DNA of 7,240 nucleotides, taken from the NCBI GenBank assembly GCA_002327335.1, contig DCVH01000064.1, forward strand, positions 1 to 7,240, read 5' to 3'. The notes below the pieces were generated by a model. That model saw only the letters and a program-made list of their open reading frames with translations. It searched no databases and was not told the DNA's origin. Source of the stretch: Patescibacteria group bacterium UBA2193. Its GTDB lineage: Bacteria; Patescibacteriota; Minisyncoccia; Moranbacterales; DUUL01. Positions 6,093 through 7,240 of this stretch are shown here, one piece after another (within the stretch, counting starts at the first letter, position 1; every line of letters starts with the position of its first letter). Position numbers and translations under genes: made by a program.

Positions 6093-6104
6093 AAATAAAA
6101 ATAA
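6093..6104 (+). promoter_or_regulatory. A-rich, SD-less translation leader of the pilus ATPase gene
   Basis: The bases before ATG 6105 are AAATAAAAATAA, matching the leader of the kinase gene at 4698-4711. No Shine-Dalgarno is present. The recurrence before two unrelated genes suggests a genome-wide leader style, although A-runs also arise by chance in such AT-rich DNA. Confidence 0.33.
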
Positions 6105-7240
6105 ATGAATGTTGATCCCAAACAATTAAAAGAGTTTTTAATTGATGCCGGGCTTGTAGAAGAGGACATTATCAATAAAACAATCAAAGAAGCTGAGGTC
6201 CAGAAGAGGAAGCTTGGTGATTTGTTGATTGAAAAAAAAGAGGTTTCCGAGGAGAATCTTCGAAAAATGTATGCCTATATTCTTGGGATTCCTTTTGTAA
6301 ATCTTGAAAAAGAAGATATTCCCAAGGAGGTTCTTCAAATTATTCCTGAACCCATTGCTCGAAAAAACAATATCGTTGCTTTTCAAAAAGATAATAGCAC
6401 TTTGCGAGTTGCTATGTTGAACCCGGATGATATTCAAACAGTTGATTTTATAAAAAAGAAAACCGGTTTAAGAATTTCTCCTTGTTTCACCACTGAAGAC
6501 AGCATTAAGAGGGCAATTCAACAATATAACAAAAGTCTTCAAGCTGAGTTTGGAGACATCATAAGTAAAAATGCTCAGGATGCCTCCGACAAAGAAGATT
6601 TGGAAAAAATTGCTCAAGATCTTCCAATTATCAGAATTGTCGATACTCTTTTGCGCCATGCCATTTTGCAATCTGCTTCAGATATTCATATTGAGCCGGA
6701 TGAAAAGGAAGTTCGGGTCAGATATCGGATAGATGGTGTTTTGCACGAAGCGATGACTTTGCCAAAAGAGGTGGCACCAGGAATTGTTGCTCGTGTAAAA
6801 GTTTTAACAAATTTAAAGCTGGATGAGCATCGTATTCCTCAAGATGGTCGTTTCAAGCTTGAAGGAGAGGAACAGAAAATTTCTTTTCGTGTTTCAGTTT
6901 TACCTGTTTTTGGGGGTGAAAAGATTGTTATGCGTATTTTGGATGAGTCATCAAAGGGTTTAACTTTGGAGAAAATGGGGCTTTGGGGAGAAACTCTTGA
7001 AAAAGTTCATCGAGCAATTAAAAAACCAAACGGAATGGTTTTGGTGACAGGGCCGACTGGAAGCGGTAAGACCACAACTCTTTACACAATAGTTGATATT
7101 TTGAATACTCCGGAAGTTAATATTTCCACCATTGAAGACCCGATTGAATATCGAATGCAAAAAATCAATCAAACCCAAGTAAAATCAGAAATTGGAATGA
7201 CTTTTGCGGCGGGGTTGAGGGCTTTGTTGCGTCAAGATCC
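6105..7240 (+). CDS. pilB: Type IV pilus assembly / type II secretion ATPase PilB/GspE, 3' end outside the window
   Basis: This hexameric cytoplasmic ATPase powers assembly of type IV pili or related pseudopili. The window holds 378 complete codons of a family usually about 560-580 residues long; the frame is open to the edge. Residues 1-140 form the GspE/MshE-type N-terminal domain, including KLGDLLIEKKEVSEENL and AYILGIPFV. The ATPase half then begins at LPIIRIVDTLL and shows SDIHIEP (192-198), YRIDGVLHE, HRIPQDGR (242-249), FGGEKIVMRILD, Walker A GPTGSGKTTTL (316-326) and the Asp box STIEDPIEYR (341-350). The end, LRALLRQDP, is where Walker B begins. The order and motifs suit PilB/GspE rather than the retraction ATPase PilT, which lacks the long N-terminal domain. 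ATG 6105 follows the regulator stop by 26 bases and no promoter is evident between them, so co-transcription is likely. PilB and GspE cannot be separated without the neighbouring genes. Confidence 0.93.
   Translation, partial: MNVDPKQLKEFLIDAGLVEEDIINKTIKEAEVQKRKLGDLLIEKKEVSEENLRKMYAYILGIPFVNLEKEDIPKEVLQIIPEPIARKNNIVAFQKDNSTLRVAMLNPDDIQTVDFIKKKTGLRISPCFTTEDSIKRAIQQYNKSLQAEFGDIISKNAQDASDKEDLEKIAQDLPIIRIVDTLLRHAILQSASDIHIEPDEKEVRVRYRIDGVLHEAMTLPKEVAPGIVARVKVLTNLKLDEHRIPQDGRFKLEGEEQKISFRVSVLPVFGGEKIVMRILDESSKGLTLEKMGLWGETLEKVHRAIKKPNGMVLVTGPTGSGKTTTLYTIVDILNTPEVNISTIEDPIEYRMQKINQTQVKSEIGMTFAAGLRALLRQD

Noticed and set aside
6105..6320. Cyclic-di-GMP binding by the PilB N-terminal domain
   Set aside because: The second half-motif (KLGDLLIEKKEV) resembles the MshE-type binding motif, but the first half lacks the RLG signature and the glycine after LLIEKK is missing, so binding cannot be claimed.

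Overview
The window is a compact, AT-rich bacterial locus with every gene on the + strand. Intergenic gaps are very short and one gene junction is a 4-base ATGA overlap. TAA, TAG and TGA all end genes here, so the standard bacterial code applies and the TGA=Gly code of Gracilibacteria/Absconditabacteria is excluded. The small single-domain regulators, mostly SD-less A-rich leaders, a membrane-anchored cohesin-like protein and a PilB-type ATPase together suggest a Patescibacteria/CPR genome, perhaps Parcubacteria or Moranbacteria. That placement is an inference from style; no marker gene is present.

Layout. Positions 1-329 are a non-coding, repeat-rich spacer holding a G/C hairpin repeat, an AT-rich inverted repeat, direct repeats, and an extended -10 promoter with a Shine-Dalgarno sequence for the first gene. 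Next comes a 782-residue SecA-family translocase ATPase that is divergent at its C-terminal end (330-2678). It is coupled by ATGA to a 411-residue membrane protein with a cohesin-like extracytoplasmic domain (2675-3910). Four bases later lies a single-pass membrane protein with two thrombospondin-type-3/dockerin-like calcium loops (3915-4703). A two-TM sensor histidine kinase follows (4712-5632), then a CheY-like response regulator with its own extended -10 promoter (5701-6078). The last gene is the first two-thirds of a PilB/GspE type IV pilus assembly ATPase (6105 to the window edge).

How the genes may work together. The first four genes look like one transcription unit: a SecA-like motor, two membrane-tethered extracytoplasmic proteins and a membrane kinase. 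The response regulator and pilus ATPase follow in the same direction and may be read partly from an internal promoter. The main hypothesis is an envelope module in which an accessory-type SecA serves specific surface proteins, a cohesin-like domain and a Ca2+-loop protein interact outside the membrane, and a two-component pair links envelope state to type IV pilus assembly. Only the domain content and order are directly visible; the interactions are inferred.
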